Source: VRUE01 sp035605155
GTDB taxonomy: Bacteria > Actinomycetota > Thermoleophilia > Solirubrobacterales > 70-9
DNA length: 41,659 nt
NCBI GenBank assembly: GCA_035605155.1
Contig: DATNHC010000002.1
Location: 1-41,659 of the forward strand
Direction of reading: 5' to 3'
Shown here: one piece after another, positions 7,160 through 17,334 of the stretch
How the letters are laid out: each line of letters opens with the position of its first letter
Numbering within the stretch: position 1 is the stretch's first letter
Made by a program: the position numbers and the translations under genes
Notes under the pieces: model-generated
What the model was told of the DNA's origin: nothing
Databases searched by the model: none
What the model saw: only the letters and a program-made list of their open reading frames with translations

Positions 7160-8433
7160 GCCGCCACCAGGCTCTCGCTGACCGGCGCCAGCGCTTTGCG
7201 GAAGCAGGACTCCTCGCGCCCGACACAGGCGGCCGAGAGACGCTCCGGGTCATAGAGCTCGGCGGTGAGCTCGCTTACGTCCTCGACCGTGACGGCATCG
7301 ACCCTGGCCAGCATCTCGTCGAGGCTGTAGATCGGCAGATCGAAAAGCGTCGCTCGCGAGATGCGTGTCATCCGCGCCGCGGTCGACTCCGAGGAGAGCA
7401 CGAGGCGGCCCTTGACGCTCTCCTTGGCGCGGGCCAGCTCCGCGGCGGAGACCGGCTCGTCGCGCAGGCGGCGCAGCTCGGACCCGATCACGGCGCAGGC
7501 CTCCTCGACGTTGTCCTCGCGCGTGCCGACGTAGCCGGCAACCAGGCCCGCATCGGTGTACTGCTCGGTGTAGGAGCCGACCGCGTAGGCCAGGCCGCGC
7601 TTCTCGCGCACCTCGCGGAAGAGCCGCGAAGAGCTGGAGCCGCCGAAGATCGAGTCGAGCACGGCCAGCGCGTAGCGGCGCTCGTCGGCGCGGTCGATGC
7701 CCGGCGCCCCAAAGCAGATGTGGTACTGCTCGGTGTCCTTCTCGTAGAAGCGCAGGCGCGCCACGGCGGCGGCCTCTTCCCGCGACTGGTCTGGGGCCCC
7801 GGAAGTCCTCGGCGAGACAAGCCGCTCGCTCAGGGCCGCGATCTGAGCGTGGTCGACGTTGCCGGCCGCCCCCACGACGAGATTCGAGCCGGTGTAACGG
7901 CTGCTGCGATAGGTCTCGATGTCTGGGACCGGAACGGAGCTGATCACCTCGGCCTCGCCGAGCACCCGCCGGCCGAGCGGATGCTCCCCGAAGACCGCTT
8001 CCGCCAAGATGTCGTGGACGCGGTCCTGCGGTTCGTCCTCATACATCGCGATCTCCTCGAGCACGACCTCACGCTCGGAGTCGACTTCGGGATAGGTCGG
8101 GGCAAGCAGCATCTCGGCCAAGAGGTCGAAGACCTCCTCGGTGTGCTCGTCGAGGAAGCGCGCGTGCAGGTGCGTGGTCTCCTTGCCGGTGGCGGCGTTG
8201 ACCGAGGCGCCGAGCCCGTCGAAGCGCTCGGAGATCTCGATCGCCGAGAAGCGCGCCGTGCCCTTGAAGAGCAGGTGCTCGAGGAAGTGCGAGACCCCGG
8301 CCTGGGCTGGCGTCTCGTCGCGCGAGCCGGTGCGCACCCAGAGCCCGAGCGCCACGGATCGCACCGAGGGAACCTCCTCGGTGACGACCCGGACGCCCGA
8401 GTGCTGTTGTGAGCACTGCGCCGACCGCGTCAT
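7156..8433 (-). CDS. M16-family zinc peptidase (processing-peptidase-like)
   Basis: A 425-residue peptidase of the insulinase/mitochondrial processing peptidase family. The inverted zinc motif HFLEH (49-53) is followed by the distal Glu in EREVVLEEIAM. The C-terminal inactive half contains the family stretch EVREKRGLAYAVGSY. ATG 8433 is preferred over the upstream frame because GAGGAG lies 7 nt before it. The pnp-M16 peptidase-dapB-dapA order is a recurring Gram-positive/actinobacterial arrangement. The substrate is unknown. No signal peptide is seen, so it is presumably cytoplasmic. Confidence 0.92.
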   Translation of the reverse strand: MTRSAQCSQQHSGVRVVTEEVPSVRSVALGLWVRTGSRDETPAQAGVSHFLEHLLFKGTARFSAIEISERFDGLGASVNAATGKETTHLHARFLDEHTEEVFDLLAEMLLAPTYPEVDSEREVVLEEIAMYEDEPQDRVHDILAEAVFGEHPLGRRVLGEAEVISSVPVPDIETYRSSRYTGSNLVVGAAGNVDHAQIAALSERLVSPRTSGAPDQSREEAAAVARLRFYEKDTEQYHICFGAPGIDRADERRYALAVLDSIFGGSSSSRLFREVREKRGLAYAVGSYTEQYTDAGLVAGYVGTREDNVEEACAVIGSELRRLRDEPVSAAELARAKESVKGRLVLSSESTAARMTRISRATLFDLPIYSLDEMLARVDAVTVEDVSELTAELYDPERLSAACVGREESCFRKALAPVSESLVAA

Positions 8434-8498
8434 CGTCTGACTCCTCGCGGGCGGCGCAGAGCGCAACTGGTGCTCTTTAGGACTGCGTCGCTCAACTT

Positions 8499-10742
8499 CT
8501 AGTCGCGGCGCTCACGCTCGCGCCGGGGCCGGCGCTCACGGCCTCCACGACCGCCGCGGTCGCCGCCGTTGCGGCGCGAGCCGCCGCCTTCGCCGGAGCC
8601 GACCGCGGCCAACTCCTCGGCGCTCTTGCCGGCCACCGAGGGGTCGTCGGAGAGGCGTAGGCCGATGCGACCGCGCTCGCGGTCGACCTCGACCACGGTG
8701 ACGTCGATCACCTCGCCGGCGCTGAGCACGTCGTCGACCGAGTCGACCCGCTCACCGGGCTTGACGTTGGAGATGTGCAGCAGGCCGTCGGTGCCCTTGA
8801 CCAGCTCGACGAAGGCACCGAAGGTGGTCGTCTTGACGACCTTGGCGGCGTTGTAGCGATCGCCGATCTCGGCCTCCTTGGTCATCGATTCGATGCGGGC
8901 GACGCAGGCTTCCACCTGTGAGCCGGTCGGCGCGTAGATGCGAATCGTGCCGTCGTCCTCGACGTCGATCTCGGCTTCGAACTCCTCGCAGAGGGCGCGG
9001 ATCGTTTCGCCGCCTTTGCCGATCACAGCGCCGATCTTCTCCTGGTCGATCTTGATCGCTTCGATCCGCGGCGCGTGCTGGGAGAGCTGCTCGCGCGGGC
9101 CGTCGATCGCCTCGGCCATCTTGCCGAGGATGAACTGGCGCCCCTTGTTCGCCTGCTCCAGCGCATCGGTGAGGATCTCGAAGGTGACACCGGTGATCTT
9201 GATGTCCATCTGCAGGGCGGTGATCCCCTCAGCGGTGCCGGCGACCTTGAAGTCCATGTCGCCGAGGTGATCCTCGACGCCGGCGATGTCGGTGAGGACG
9301 ATGTAATCGTCGCCCTCCTTGATCAGCCCCATCGCCACGCCGGCGACCGGTGCGCTGACCGGGACGCCAGCGGCCTGCAGGGCCATCGAGGAGGCGCATA
9401 CCGAGCCCATCGAGGAGGAGCCGTTGGACTCGAGCGTCTCGGAGACGACCCGGATCACGTAGGGAAAGTCCTCCTCGTTGGGGATCGTCGCCACCAGGGC
9501 GCGCTCGGCGAGCGCTCCGTGGCCGATGTCGCGGCGCTTGGGGCCGCGCATGAAGCCAGCCTCGCCGACCGAGAAGGGCGGGAAGTTGTAGTGGTGCCAG
9601 AACTTCTTCGAGGTCTCCAGGCCGAGTGTGTCGATGCGCATGTCCATGCGCGTCGTGCCCAGCGCGGCGTTGGAGAGGATCTGCGTCTCGCCGCGGGTGA
9701 AGAGAGCCGAGCCATGCACGCGGGGCGATATGTCGACCTCGCACTCGATCGGCCGGATCTCGTCCTGGGCGCGGCCGTCAGGGCGCTTCTTGTCGACGGC
9801 GATCGCCTTGCGGATCGTGTCCTTCTCGATCGAGGCGAAGGCGGCCTTGACCTCGGCGACCCGACCCTCGTCGAGCTCGCCGGCGTCGTCCGGGACCGCG
9901 TACTTGCCGACCACCTCGTCCTTGACCTTGTCGATCGCCTCGTAGCGCTCGAGCTTGCCCTCGGTGGCGATCGCGTCGACCAAAGCCTGGCCGTGGGAGG
10001 AGCGGATCTCGTCGATCAGGCCCTCGTCGATGCTGGGCGCCTCGACCTCGATCTTCTCCTTGCCCGCCTTCTGCTGCAGCTCCTCCATCGCCGCGGTGAG
10101 CTTCTTGATCTCGCCGTGGGCGATGTCGAGCGCGTCGAGGATCTCCTGCTCGGTGACGCCGCTGGCGCCGGCCTCGACCATCAGGATCGCCTCGTCCGTG
10201 CCGGCGACGATCAGGTCGAGGTCGAGCTCGGCCAGGTCCTCCTCGGAGGGGTTGACGACGAAGTCGCCGTCGAGCTTGCCGATCCGCACGGCGCCGACGT
10301 GTGCGGCCACCGGGACGGGCGAGATCGCCAGCGCCGCCGAGGCACCGTTCATCGCGAGGATGTCGTAAGGGTGGACCTGGTCCACCGACATCGGGATCGC
10401 GACCAGCTGGGTCTCGTAGTGCCAGCCCTTCGGGAAGAGCGGGCGAATCGGCCGGTCGATCATGCGCGCGGTGAGCGTCGCCTTCTCGCCGGAGCGACCC
10501 TCGCGACGGAAGAACGAGCCGGGGATCTTGCCCGCGGCGTACATGCGCTCCTCGACGTCGACGGTCAGGGGAAGGAAGTCCACGTCGCGAAGGTTCCCGA
10601 CGGTTGCGGTGCAGAGCACCATCGTGTCGCCGGCCTGGACCACGACCGCGCCACCCGCCTGCTTCGCGAGCTTTCCGGTCTCGAAGGAGATCTGGCTGTC
10701 GCCGACATCCGCCGAAACGCGGGTTACGTCAAACATGCTCAT
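8499..10742 (-). CDS. pnp: Polyribonucleotide nucleotidyltransferase (PNPase)
   Basis: A 747-residue phosphorolytic 3'-5' exoribonuclease. Two RNase PH-like domains are joined by a helical domain, followed by KH (AVIGKGGETIRALCEE) and S1 (TTFGAFVELVKGTDGLLHIS) RNA-binding domains. The active-site segment DHLGDMDFKVAGT is in the second RNase PH domain. The protein ends in an Arg/Gly-rich basic tail (about 720-747) that probably adds RNA affinity. ATG 10742 has AGGA 7 nt upstream; a second ATG two codons later is also possible. pnp normally follows rpsO directly, but here two redox genes lie between them. Confidence 0.97.
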   Translation of the reverse strand: MSMFDVTRVSADVGDSQISFETGKLAKQAGGAVVVQAGDTMVLCTATVGNLRDVDFLPLTVDVEERMYAAGKIPGSFFRREGRSGEKATLTARMIDRPIRPLFPKGWHYETQLVAIPMSVDQVHPYDILAMNGASAALAISPVPVAAHVGAVRIGKLDGDFVVNPSEEDLAELDLDLIVAGTDEAILMVEAGASGVTEQEILDALDIAHGEIKKLTAAMEELQQKAGKEKIEVEAPSIDEGLIDEIRSSHGQALVDAIATEGKLERYEAIDKVKDEVVGKYAVPDDAGELDEGRVAEVKAAFASIEKDTIRKAIAVDKKRPDGRAQDEIRPIECEVDISPRVHGSALFTRGETQILSNAALGTTRMDMRIDTLGLETSKKFWHHYNFPPFSVGEAGFMRGPKRRDIGHGALAERALVATIPNEEDFPYVIRVVSETLESNGSSSMGSVCASSMALQAAGVPVSAPVAGVAMGLIKEGDDYIVLTDIAGVEDHLGDMDFKVAGTAEGITALQMDIKITGVTFEILTDALEQANKGRQFILGKMAEAIDGPREQLSQHAPRIEAIKIDQEKIGAVIGKGGETIRALCEEFEAEIDVEDDGTIRIYAPTGSQVEACVARIESMTKEAEIGDRYNAAKVVKTTTFGAFVELVKGTDGLLHISNVKPGERVDSVDDVLSAGEVIDVTVVEVDRERGRIGLRLSDDPSVAGKSAEELAAVGSGEGGGSRRNGGDRGGRGGRERRPRRERERRD

Positions 10743-10860
10743 TTAGTTGTCCTACCTCCGGCCACCCGGATGGCGGCCATCTGCTTTCAGAACTCGCGTT
10801 CTCTTTCGCAGGAGAGAGTACAGGGCGCGGGGAGCGCGGGTTTGATGGTCGCTCCCGAGG
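10743..10860. other. Upstream region of pnp (leader)
   Basis: A 118-bp stretch without an ORF between element D1 and pnp. On the minus strand it contains a small hairpin GATGG-CCG-CCATC just before the ribosome-binding site and a TCTC/GAGA stem further upstream. Leader hairpins in pnp mRNAs of other bacteria take part in autoregulation; here this is only a possibility. No convincing promoter is seen. Confidence 0.3.
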
Positions 10861-10906
10861 GGGTGCAACGTTTTTCCACCCATTGCGGGGACAAAGCGTT
10901 GCACCC
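10861..10906. repeat. Palindromic element D1 (46 bp)
   Basis: GGGTGCAACG (10861-10870) and CGTTGCACCC (10897-10906) form a perfect 10-bp inverted repeat. Between them, TTTTTCC on one side and ACAAAG on the other resemble the interior of D2 (11358-11401), and a CCC/GGG pair forms an inner stem. It lies 4 bp beyond the stop of the dsbA-like gene. It may be a terminator-like 3' structure or a member of a small repeat family. Confidence 0.55.
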
Positions 10907-10910
10907 GAGC

Positions 10911-11357
10911 CTACGCGGGGAAGAGCGCGGGCGTGGCGGTGACGCCGGCGCGGATGCCGGACTCGAAGTCGCGGCGCACACGGACGGCGACTGCCTCGGA
11001 GCGGCGGTCGGCCTCGAAGCGCTCCAGATCCAGGCCAAGGCGCTCGGCCCGTGCCCAGAGATGGGGATCGTCGACGTGACCGCGGTCGCCGTAGAGCGAA
11101 TCGACCATCTCGAAGAAGCGGCCCTGCAGGCCCGCCGCCTCAGCCGCGCCGTGCAGCGCCGGCGAGCGTGGATGCTTGCTGGCGACCGGGAAATGGCGGA
11201 AGACGATCGTCGCCGCGCGGTCTGACAGCTCCACCCAAGCCGCAGCGCAGTGCGGGCAGCCGAGATCGGCGTAGACGATCAACTGTGGCCCTTCTCCCCT
11301 GCTGTGATCCTCTGTCCCGGCCGGCGGCACCGCGGCGCTGGTTAGGTCTCCACCCAT
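10911..11357 (-). CDS. DsbA/thioredoxin-fold oxidoreductase, C-terminally short
   Basis: A 148-residue thioredoxin-fold protein with the active site CPHC (YADLGCPHCAAAWVEL) and a helical insert as in DsbA. The cis-Pro region is GVTATPALFPA, and the protein stops three residues later. Family members normally continue for about 25-40 residues (the last strand and helix). The missing end and the palindrome D1 four bases beyond the stop suggest that the gene has lost its 3' end. ATG 11357 (MGGDLTSAAV) abuts palindrome D2. No signal peptide is seen, so it is presumably cytoplasmic. Whether it still folds is open. Confidence 0.75.
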   Translation of the reverse strand: MGGDLTSAAVPPAGTEDHSRGEGPQLIVYADLGCPHCAAAWVELSDRAATIVFRHFPVASKHPRSPALHGAAEAAGLQGRFFEMVDSLYGDRGHVDDPHLWARAERLGLDLERFEADRRSEAVAVRVRRDFESGIRAGVTATPALFPA

Positions 11358-11401
11358 CGTTGAAGGATTTTCCGGGTTATGGCCCCCAAAACCTTTCAAC
11401 G
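11358..11401. repeat. Palindromic element D2 (44 bp) between peroxiredoxin and dsbA-like genes
   Basis: CGTTGAA (11358-11364) pairs with TTCAACG (11395-11401). The stem continues imperfectly (GGATTTTCC against CCAAAACC) around GGGTTATGGCCCC. On the minus strand the element contains the stop codon of the peroxiredoxin gene (11398-11396) and ends exactly at the base before the ATG of the next gene. No good Shine-Dalgarno sequence remains for that gene. Confidence 0.55.
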
Positions 11402-11860
11402 AGCGCTTGGCGAGGCGAGGGCGTCGAAGATCAGGTTGGCGCCGGGGATCTCCAGGGGCGTCGGCGACTCGTAGGCCCACTCCACCACGCCCTCCTCGTC
11501 GACGAGGACGAGCGAGCGATTGGCGTGGCCCACCTTCTCGATGTAGGCGCCGTAAGCGCGCGCCACCTCGCCCTTGGGCTCGAAGTCGGCGAGCAGCGGC
11601 GTGTCGAGGCCGAGCTTCTCTTGGAACGCCTTGTGGGCGAAGCCGCTGTCGACGCTGATGCCGACCATCGTCACTCCCTTGGCCTCGATCTCGGGCTTGA
11701 CCTCCTGGTAGATCGAGAGCTGGTCGCTGCAGACCGGGCTGAAGTCGAGCGGGTAAAAAATCAGCAGAAGCTTGCGGCCGCGGAAGCTCGAGAGCGAGAC
11801 CTTCTCGCCGTCCTGATTGCGCAGAGTGAAATCGGGAGCCGGTTGCCCGGCGGCGATCAT
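11396..11860 (-). CDS. Peroxiredoxin (AhpE/BCP-like, one cysteine)
   Basis: A 154-residue thiol peroxidase that reduces hydrogen peroxide or organic peroxides. The motif YPLDFSPVCSDQL places the peroxidatic cysteine at C44. No other cysteine is present, so it is a 1-Cys enzyme that needs an external thiol. The neighbouring CPHC thioredoxin-fold protein could be the partner, which is an inference. The start ATG overlaps the rpsO stop (ATGA). The stop codon lies inside palindrome D2. Confidence 0.88.
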   Translation of the reverse strand: MIAAGQPAPDFTLRNQDGEKVSLSSFRGRKLLLIFYPLDFSPVCSDQLSIYQEVKPEIEAKGVTMVGISVDSGFAHKAFQEKLGLDTPLLADFEPKGEVARAYGAYIEKVGHANRSLVLVDEEGVVEWAYESPTPLEIPGANLIFDALASPSAR

Positions 11861-12126
11861 CGCCGCAGGCCGAGCTCAGCGACGAGTGAGCGGTAGCGCT
11901 CGAGGTCGTGGCGCTCGAGGTAGCGCAGCATGCGACGGCGCTTGCCGACCAACATCAGCAGGCCGCGGCGCGAATGGTGGTCCTTGGTGTGCGTGCGGAG
12001 ATGCTCGGTGAGTTCGTTGATGCGCTCGGTGAGCAGGGCGATCTGGACCTCGGCAGAGCCGGTGTCGCCGTCGACGCGACCGTACTTGCCGATCAGCTCG
12101 CTTTTTTTCTCCTTGGTCAGGCCCAT
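11857..12126 (-). CDS. rpsO: 30S ribosomal protein S15
   Basis: An 89-residue primary rRNA-binding protein of the small subunit. Characteristic stretches are DTGSAEVQIALLTERINELT, HLRTHTKDHHSRRGLLMLVG and the C-terminal RRMLRYLERHDLERYRSLV. ATG 12126 gives the standard N-terminus (MGLTKEKK), so the longer open frame upstream is not used. The Shine-Dalgarno sequence is weak. It lies between ribF (31-bp gap) and the peroxiredoxin gene (4-bp overlap). Confidence 0.96.
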   Translation of the reverse strand: MGLTKEKKSELIGKYGRVDGDTGSAEVQIALLTERINELTEHLRTHTKDHHSRRGLLMLVGKRRRMLRYLERHDLERYRSLVAELGLRR

Positions 12127-12157
12127 TTCGTAAAAAGCGCCGCTCTCTCGGGGGAGA

Positions 12158-13051
12158 TCACGGCCGCTGGAAGCTAGCACAGACGCGCTTTGCGTCATCG
12201 ACGTCAGCGCGCATCTGGGCGATCAGCTCCTCGACCCCCGGGAAGCGCTTCTCGCCCCGCAGCCGCTCGACGAAGGCGACCCTCAAGTTGGCCCCGTAAA
12301 GGTCCTCCTCGTGGTCGATCAGGTAGGCCTCGATCAGCACGCCGCGGCCGGTCTCGAAGGTCGGACGTACGCCGACGTTGACCGCGGCCGGCACCCCGTT
12401 GGCAAAGGCTGCGTAGACGCCGTGGCCGGGAATCGCCAGCCGGTCGTCGGGGACCAGGTTGGCGGTCGGGAAGCCGAGCTCGCGACCGCGCTGGTCGCCA
12501 CTGACCACCTCGCCCTCGACCATGAAGGGAGCGCCGAGGCAGTGCCGGGCGCCCTCCATGTCGCCGGCTGCGATCAGCGCCCGGATGCGGGTCGAGGAGA
12601 CGGTCTCGCCGTCGACCTCGACCAGCGGCACGACCCGTGTCTCAAACTCAGAGTGCGCGGCCAGCATCGCCGGATCGCCCTTGGCCTTGGCCCCGAAGCG
12701 GAAATTCTCGCCGACCGAGACGCGCTTGGCGCCCAACCGCTCGACCAGCACCCCATCGATGAATTCCTCGGCGCTGCGCTGGGCAAACTCCCGGTCGAAG
12801 GGGATGACGACGAGCTCGCGCACGCCGAGGCCCTCGATCACGTCGCGCTTGACCCCGAAGGGCATGATCAGCTTCGGCAGCGCCGCTGGGTGCAGGACCT
12901 CGAGCGGGTGCGGGTCGAAGGTGAGCACCGTGTCGGCTCCCTCGATCACCGCCTGGTGACCGCGGTGGACGCCGTCGAAGGTGCCGATCGCGACGTGGCG
13001 GGGGCGCGGCTCTGCATCGGGCAACGACGTCACCTGGATGCTCACCGCCAC
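12158..13051 (-). CDS. ribF: Bifunctional riboflavin kinase/FAD synthetase
   Basis: A protein of up to 297 residues that makes FMN and then FAD. The N-terminal adenylyltransferase has GTFDGVHRGHQAV, and the C-terminal kinase domain has GRELGFPTANL and HGVYAAF. Two GTG starts compete: 13051 and 13045. The Shine-Dalgarno GGAAGGGG overlaps the first and lies 6 nt before the second, so 13045 (VSIQVTSLP) is more likely. That Shine-Dalgarno sequence is at the edge of palindromic element C1, which fills the gap to truB. Confidence 0.95.
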   Translation of the reverse strand: MAVSIQVTSLPDAEPRPRHVAIGTFDGVHRGHQAVIEGADTVLTFDPHPLEVLHPAALPKLIMPFGVKRDVIEGLGVRELVVIPFDREFAQRSAEEFIDGVLVERLGAKRVSVGENFRFGAKAKGDPAMLAAHSEFETRVVPLVEVDGETVSSTRIRALIAAGDMEGARHCLGAPFMVEGEVVSGDQRGRELGFPTANLVPDDRLAIPGHGVYAAFANGVPAAVNVGVRPTFETGRGVLIEAYLIDHEEDLYGANLRVAFVERLRGEKRFPGVEELIAQMRADVDDAKRVCASFQRP

Positions 13052-13054
13052 CCC

Positions 13055-13101
13055 TTCCGGTGCGCTTTATATGGGCATAGACCGCAAAAGGACCACTGGA
13101 A
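13055..13101. repeat. Palindromic element family C, copy C1 (47 bp)
   Basis: The left arm TTCCGGTGCGC and interior TTTATATGGGCATAGACC are identical to copy C3 (40349-40395). The right arm has drifted and pairs imperfectly. The element fills the truB-ribF gap: on the minus strand the truB stop lies two bases upstream and the Shine-Dalgarno sequence of ribF begins in its terminal CCGGAA. Confidence 0.8.
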
Positions 13102-13103
13102 GC

Positions 13104-13757
13104 TCATCGCAGGGCCTCCCCGGCGGCAGGCACCAGTTCGCCGACACGCTCGAGGCTGAGCTCTTCGCCGGCGTCCTCGACCCTGAAGGGGCCGATCGCC
13201 GTGCGGCGCAGCTCCAGGCAATAGGCGTCGCCGAGCGTCTCGATCAGGGTGCGGACGTAGGTGCCCGCCGAGCATTCGATCTCATACTCGGCGCTCTCGC
13301 CGTCGCCGCCGAGCAGATCGGCCCGGTAGACCTCGACCTCGCGCTGCGGCGTCTCGACGACCTCACCGCGGTGCGCCTTGCGGTAGAGGCGCTCGCCGCC
13401 AACTCGCACAGCGGAGGTCATCGGCACGCGTTGACGCACCCTGCCAGTGGGCAGCTCCAGCGAGGCCGGCATTGCCCCGGTCTCGAGCAGCTCGCCTTCC
13501 GGATCGCCGGTGCTCGAGCGCCAGCCTAGCCGCGCACGTGCCACGTAGGTCTTCGGCAGGTCGACGAGGAAGCGCTGCACGCGGGTTGCCCGGCCGAGCA
13601 GAAGCAGCAGCAAGCCGGTGGCGAATGGGTCGAGCGTGCCGGCGTGACCGGCCTTGCAGCTGCGCTCACGCCGCAGCCTGGCGACGGCGTCGTGGGAGGT
13701 GATCCCCGCTGGCTTGTCGCAGAGCAGCACCGAGCCCTCGCCAGTGCCAGTGCCCAT
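13104..13757 (-). CDS. truB: tRNA pseudouridine-55 synthase, short form
   Basis: A 217-residue enzyme that makes pseudouridine 55 in the T-loop of tRNAs. The catalytic motif KAGHAGTLDPFATGLL places the nucleophile at D43. CDKPAGITSHDAV and the SAGTYVRTLIETLGD motif are present. Most bacterial TruB proteins are about 290-310 residues with a C-terminal PUA-like domain; here the chain ends at ERVGELVPAAGEALR, so that domain is missing. ATG 13757 follows nrnA after 4 bp. Element C1 begins 2 bp beyond the stop codon. Confidence 0.93.
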   Translation of the reverse strand: MGTGTGEGSVLLCDKPAGITSHDAVARLRRERSCKAGHAGTLDPFATGLLLLLLGRATRVQRFLVDLPKTYVARARLGWRSSTGDPEGELLETGAMPASLELPTGRVRQRVPMTSAVRVGGERLYRKAHRGEVVETPQREVEVYRADLLGGDGESAEYEIECSAGTYVRTLIETLGDAYCLELRRTAIGPFRVEDAGEELSLERVGELVPAAGEALR

Positions 13758-13761
13758 TGCC

Positions 13762-14760
13762 CTAGCCCCCGAGCTGGGACTTGACCTCGGCGCAGAGGAA
13801 GCTGACCAGCTGCTCGAGCTCCAGATCGGTCGAGAAGCCCGCGGCCCGCTTGTGCCCCCCTCCCCCGTGCTTGCGGGCCACTGCTGAGACGTCGACCTCG
13901 CCGCCGCTGGAGCGCAGGCTGACCTTGCGTGCGGCACGACCCCGGTCACCGAGGTCGCGGACCAGGGCCGCCACTTTGGCGCCCTCGATCGAACGCAGGT
14001 GGTCGATGATCCCCTCGGTCATCTCCTCCCCGGCGCCACTCGCCGCGTAGTCCTCCTCGGTGATGTAGGCGACGACCAGGCGCTCGTCGCAGTGGCGCTG
14101 GATGCCCTCCAGAGCTCGCGCCAGCAGTCGCAGCTTCTCGATCGGCACGTGCTCGTAGAGTCGGCGGTAGGTGTCGTCGACCACGACCCCGGCGTCGATC
14201 AGCTCGGCGGCGATCCGGTGCGTGTGCGCATTGGCGTTCTCGTACATGAACTTGCCCGTGTCGGTGACCAGGCCGACGTAGAGGGCCGATGCCATTTCGG
14301 GGGTTATCTCGGCGCCAAGGGCGATCGCCAGGTCGTAGACGATCTCGGCAGTGCTAGAGGCGGCCGTGTTGACCAGGTTGAGGTCGCCGAAGAGCGTGTT
14401 GTCGTGATGGTGGTCGACGTTGATGCGGAAGTTCTCTCCGTCGCTGAGGAACTCGACCGGCATGCGGTCGACGTTGCCGCAGTCGAGGAAGATCACCGTG
14501 CGGTCTGCCATGTCCGCCGGCGCCTCGTGGAAGACCTCTTCGAGGGGCAGGAAGCGGTACTCGATCGGCAGCGGGAACTCCTTCGCCGCCATGAACATCA
14601 CCGAGTCCTTGCCGAGCTGTTTGAGCAGGTGGTGCATGCCCAGCAGCGAGCCCAGGGCATCGCCATCGGGCCCCTCGTGGGCTGTGAGCAGGAAACGCCG
14701 GCGCGTGCGCAGCTCGGCGGCAACCTGCTCGATGCCGGCTGTGGCGGCAACCTCGGTCAC
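13762..14760 (-). CDS. nrnA: DHH-family bifunctional oligoribonuclease/PAP phosphatase
   Basis: A 332-residue NrnA-type phosphoesterase that degrades nanoRNAs and dephosphorylates 3'-phosphoadenosine 5'-phosphate. The DHH domain has EGPDGDALGSLLG (D32, D34), DCGNVDRM and NVDHHHDN. The DHHA1 domain ends with GGGGHKRAAGF. Its position between rbfA and truB is typical of Gram-positive nusA operons. It starts at GTG 14760, overlapping the rbfA stop (GTGA). Confidence 0.93.
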   Translation of the reverse strand: MTEVAATAGIEQVAAELRTRRRFLLTAHEGPDGDALGSLLGMHHLLKQLGKDSVMFMAAKEFPLPIEYRFLPLEEVFHEAPADMADRTVIFLDCGNVDRMPVEFLSDGENFRINVDHHHDNTLFGDLNLVNTAASSTAEIVYDLAIALGAEITPEMASALYVGLVTDTGKFMYENANAHTHRIAAELIDAGVVVDDTYRRLYEHVPIEKLRLLARALEGIQRHCDERLVVAYITEEDYAASGAGEEMTEGIIDHLRSIEGAKVAALVRDLGDRGRAARKVSLRSSGGEVDVSAVARKHGGGGHKRAAGFSTDLELEQLVSFLCAEVKSQLGG

Positions 14761-15098
14761 TCTTCTCCTTCCTCCTCGAGCAGCTCGGTGATCCGCATCC
14801 CCTGCTCGATCGTCTCGTCGTAGCGGAAGCTGAGCGTCGGGGTGCGCTTCATCCGCGTCTCCGCGGCGATCTTCGATTGCAGCACTCCGTGCGATGAGCG
14901 CAGGCCAGCGAGCGTCTCCTCGCGCTCGGCCTCGGAGCCGAGCACACTGACGTGCACCTTGGCGGCGCGCAGGTCTGGACTGGTCTCGACCGAGGTCACG
15001 GTTACGAAGCCGATGCGGGGATCGCTCAGCTCGGCGATCGCCGCGCCGACCACCTCGCGAAGCACCTCGTTGATGCGGCGCATGCGAGGAGCGGTCAT
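14757..15098 (-). CDS. rbfA: Ribosome-binding factor A
   Basis: A 113-residue KH-fold factor for 30S maturation and cold adaptation. It shows the family pattern MRRINEVLREVVGAAIAEL, DPRIGFVTVTSVETSPDLR, AKVHVSVLG and the C-terminal TPTLSFRYDETIEQGMRI. It follows infB after one base and overlaps nrnA by 4 bp. Confidence 0.95.
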   Translation of the reverse strand: MTAPRMRRINEVLREVVGAAIAELSDPRIGFVTVTSVETSPDLRAAKVHVSVLGSEAEREETLAGLRSSHGVLQSKIAAETRMKRTPTLSFRYDETIEQGMRITELLEEEGEE

Positions 15099-15099
15099 G

Positions 15100-17333
<2,234 letters not shown>

Positions 17334-17334
<1 letters not shown>

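Noticed and set aside
7156..8466. Upstream start of the M16 peptidase at 8466
   Set aside because: The extra 11 residues would cover the strong Shine-Dalgarno GAGGAG that correctly spaces ATG 8433.
9075..11225. Plus-strand ORF of 716 codons opposite pnp and the dsbA-like gene
   Set aside because: Shadow of pnp; no protein family is recognisable.
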